A stretch of 7,981 bases of DNA, taken from positions 1 to 7,981 of the forward strand of contig JALSIU010000343.1 of assembly GCA_026989715.1 (NCBI GenBank), given 5' to 3'. Below the pieces are notes generated by a model, which did no database searches, had not been told where the DNA came from, and saw only the letters and a list, made by a program, of their open reading frames with translations. The stretch comes from Methylomonas sp. GTDB taxonomy: Bacteria; Pseudomonadota; Gammaproteobacteria; Methylococcales; Methylomonadaceae. The position numbers were made by a program, and so were the translations under genes. This document shows positions 7,401 to 7,981 of this stretch, piece after piece (positions within the stretch are counted from its first letter, which is position 1; each line of letters begins with the position of its first letter).

Positions 7401-7592
7401 TTAGGTTTATTGCCTCTGATTCTATCTAAAGACCCTTTATTTTATGGCATGGCCTGTGTCATTGCTTTTGGCTTATTAGTCGGCACGGTACTGACTTTAG
7501 TGGTTGTCCCGGTACTGTATTCATTATTTATGCGAGTAAACATACCGACAATTACACAAAATATGCCGTCTTATACAAAGGAAGCGACATGA
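4494..7592 (+). CDS. RND efflux transporter permease subunit (AcrB/HAE1 fold)
   Basis: A 1032-aa inner-membrane proton-driven pump, close to AcrB in length (1049). The start at 4494 gives the family's usual MNIAQFSLNN beginning, with AAGAGAA (4481-4487) as ribosome site. An ATG at 4440 in the same frame overlaps the adaptor gene and only adds an atypical polar leader. The layout is standard: TM1 (about 9-29), a first periplasmic porter/docking region to about 330 containing PKQEDPSI, TM2-6 (about 335-505), a second periplasmic region (to about 860) and TM8-12. The TM4 motif is GMLVDNGIVVAED, with Asp402-Asn403 where AcrB has Asp407-Asp408. TM10 has Asn927-Asn928 where AcrB has Lys940-Asn941. 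This pattern, to my knowledge, occurs in a divergent clade of RND permeases and need not mean loss of function. With the adaptor just upstream it should form a tripartite pump. The cargo is not predictable. Confidence 0.94.
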   Translation: MNIAQFSLNNSRLTILFLIFTVLAGVLIYLDYPKQEDPSIVIREAVVTAYYPGMSTARVEDLITRKLEEKIREIGEVKEITSDSKTGASLIHVVLKDEYSDLQPIWQDLRNKMSDVAPELPAGTLGPFVEDEFGLVSIATIALISDGFSMAEMRQVARDLRDRLYILKGTQKIELYGIQEERIYLEFSNTKLAKFGLTPNIIRDTLIAQNILLPGGKIDVNGQEINVEPSGNFNDVSAIESVMLPIPGTDKVTPLRDVVTIIRDYVDPPQRPVYYNGKPSIIISVSIMEGIGVNSVEYGERLTKKIRALEQSLPIGYKLEFATYQPDLVDLAVAGAVTNLIQTLVIVLAVVIVFLGLRTGLIVGSFVPMAMLLGLVIMSLMDIELQRMSIASMIIALGMLVDNGIVVAEDIRSRMEAGQARLEAVLEAGNTLAVPLLTSSLTTILAFAPMLFANGGTGEYTLSLAQVVTIVLLASWFLAMYMTPAMCFWFMQVKPIAEGETPPAPYQGKFYQYYQNFLESVLRNRTVIIITLVLAMLGAGFLFRFVPVEFFPAGDRNQFLVYVDNPAGTRSNKTAEGIEQLTAWMNDKNINPEITSTIAYVGAGGPRFFLSLSPMDPDPHLAFVVVNTQTNQQVEEMVQRVRDYMLDQMPEARGRVKAMWLGATETGLVEIRIKGQDDKILRAKAQMLIDKLHAIPGTLDIEQDWENKLWKVEVQIHQERARRAGITSQEIADSLSVYFDGKTITDYREGDTIIPIMGRGLASERKQIYHVRSINVYSKARKTNVPLSQIADIVAITEPSRIKRFDQERTITISAKHQVMKAAQLVNALQPTLDSLDLPAGYHWEMGGELENAAEAQGYLFEYMPICFLLIAVLLVWQFNSFRRAGIILITIPLTFIGAVIGLLVMNAPFGFMVILGLLSLAGIIINNGIVLLDRIEIESKLGKTGYQAIIDAAIARFRPILMTTLTTILGLLPLILSKDPLFYGMACVIAFGLLVGTVLTLVVVPVLYSLFMRVNIPTITQNMPSYTKEAT
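7578..7591 (+). promoter_or_regulatory. Ribosome site and ATGA start/stop overlap for the small lipoprotein
   Basis: AAGGAAG (7578-7584) lies 4 nt before the ATG at 7589. The ATG shares bases with the permease stop TGA (7590-7592), the classic arrangement for translational coupling. It fixes the start of the last gene. Confidence 0.75.
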
Positions 7593-7942
7593 TAAAAATC
7601 ATTCTCATCACCGTCAGCTCTCTACTTATCAGTGCTTGTACTTACTACCCGCCGGCACCGGCTCCGGCCGTTTATACAACAATCAATAAAACCAGTAAAT
7701 TTGACCAATCCTGGTCTGCGGCCGTAGGAGCCCTTGCAGATCAAGGTGTACGCATTAGCGTACAAGACCGTGACGCAGGTATCATACAAGGCATGCAAAA
7801 TGGCATCACCGTTACCGGCAACCTTCAGACACAAGCCGATGGCAGGGTACGCGTTGAATTCAATACCGCAGGAGCGACTAAAAATGATCCAACACTGATT
7901 GAGCGCATTACCCGTGCATACAATGGTCGTATGGGACGCTAA
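7589..7942 (+). CDS. Small predicted lipoprotein, function unknown
   Basis: A 117-aa protein with a type II signal peptide: hydrophobic core 2-15 and lipobox Leu-Ile-Ser-Ala-Cys with Cys17, followed by a Pro/Ala-rich linker (PPAPAPA, about 21-27). The mature domain (about 30-117) begins with a FDQSWSAAVGAL helix and continues with short strands (VRISVQDRDAGIIQG, GITVTGNLQ, VRVEFNTAG) and a C-terminal basic helix ending RMGR. Similar small lipoproteins with a 'D..W.AA..AL...G..I...D...G.I.G' pattern are widespread in proteobacteria, but I know of no established role. Because it is translationally coupled to the RND permease, it may assist or be co-regulated with the pump; this is inference. 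Thr at +2 after Cys favours outer-membrane localisation. It is complete, with the TAA stop at 7940-7942. Confidence 0.85.
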   Translation: MIKIILITVSSLLISACTYYPPAPAPAVYTTINKTSKFDQSWSAAVGALADQGVRISVQDRDAGIIQGMQNGITVTGNLQTQADGRVRVEFNTAGATKNDPTLIERITRAYNGRMGR

Positions 7943-7981
7943 GAACTGCGAATAAAATAAACCTCCTTAAGATTTGCTAAG

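Noticed and set aside
7966..7981. CTTA/TAAG dyad at the right edge as a terminator
   Set aside because: Only four base pairs are visible and the window ends at the right arm, so nothing can be supported.

Overview
The window is a stretch of bacterial chromosome with moderate to low GC. It looks like a Gram-negative, probably a gammaproteobacterium. The basis is the type of genes: inner-membrane RND pumps, a periplasmic LolA-like protein, an outer-membrane beta-barrel ending in Phe, and two lipobox-bearing lipoproteins. I cannot name a genus from sequence alone. All real genes lie on the + strand, and I see no rRNA, tRNA, CRISPR array, transposase or phage gene.

Region A (1-3193) holds a three-gene envelope transport set. 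It begins with the C-terminal part of an MMPL/RND-type exporter whose start lies left of the window. After a spacer containing a perfect 8-bp stem-loop comes a secreted LolA-like 'outer membrane lipoprotein-sorting' protein. After a 206-bp gap comes a 517-aa predicted beta-barrel with an unusual N-terminal tract of LPxGL repeats. This combination (inner-membrane exporter, periplasmic lipid-binding carrier, outer-membrane barrel) suggests a route for a hydrophobic or lipid cargo across the envelope. The cargo cannot be read from the sequence. The gap before the barrel gene contains a 121-bp segment bounded by perfect 12-bp inverted repeats, with a further internal hairpin. It resembles a REP/MITE-like palindromic element and is the least explained non-coding piece here. 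A stem-loop with a short T-run follows the barrel gene and probably ends this unit.

Region B (3380-7942) is a compact operon: a lipoprotein-type periplasmic adaptor (MFP/HlyD family), a 1032-aa RND permease of the AcrB/HAE1 fold, and a small lipoprotein whose start overlaps the permease stop (ATGA). The gaps are 19 bp and -4 bp, so the three are almost certainly co-transcribed. No TolC-type channel gene is present, so an outer-membrane partner encoded elsewhere is likely. The permease carries Asp-Asn instead of the classical Asp-Asp pair in TM4, and Asn-Asn where AcrB has its TM10 Lys. This places it in a divergent RND clade.

The non-coding stretches (538-617, 1434-1639, 3194-3379) are all under 300 bp and are described as features where something is visible. 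The last 39 bases (7943-7981) are AT-rich, with no gene or complete terminator that I can support. Overall this is ordinary envelope-transport sequence. The palindromic element, the LPxGL repeat region and the altered proton-relay residues deserve a second look; I found no convincing wholly new system.
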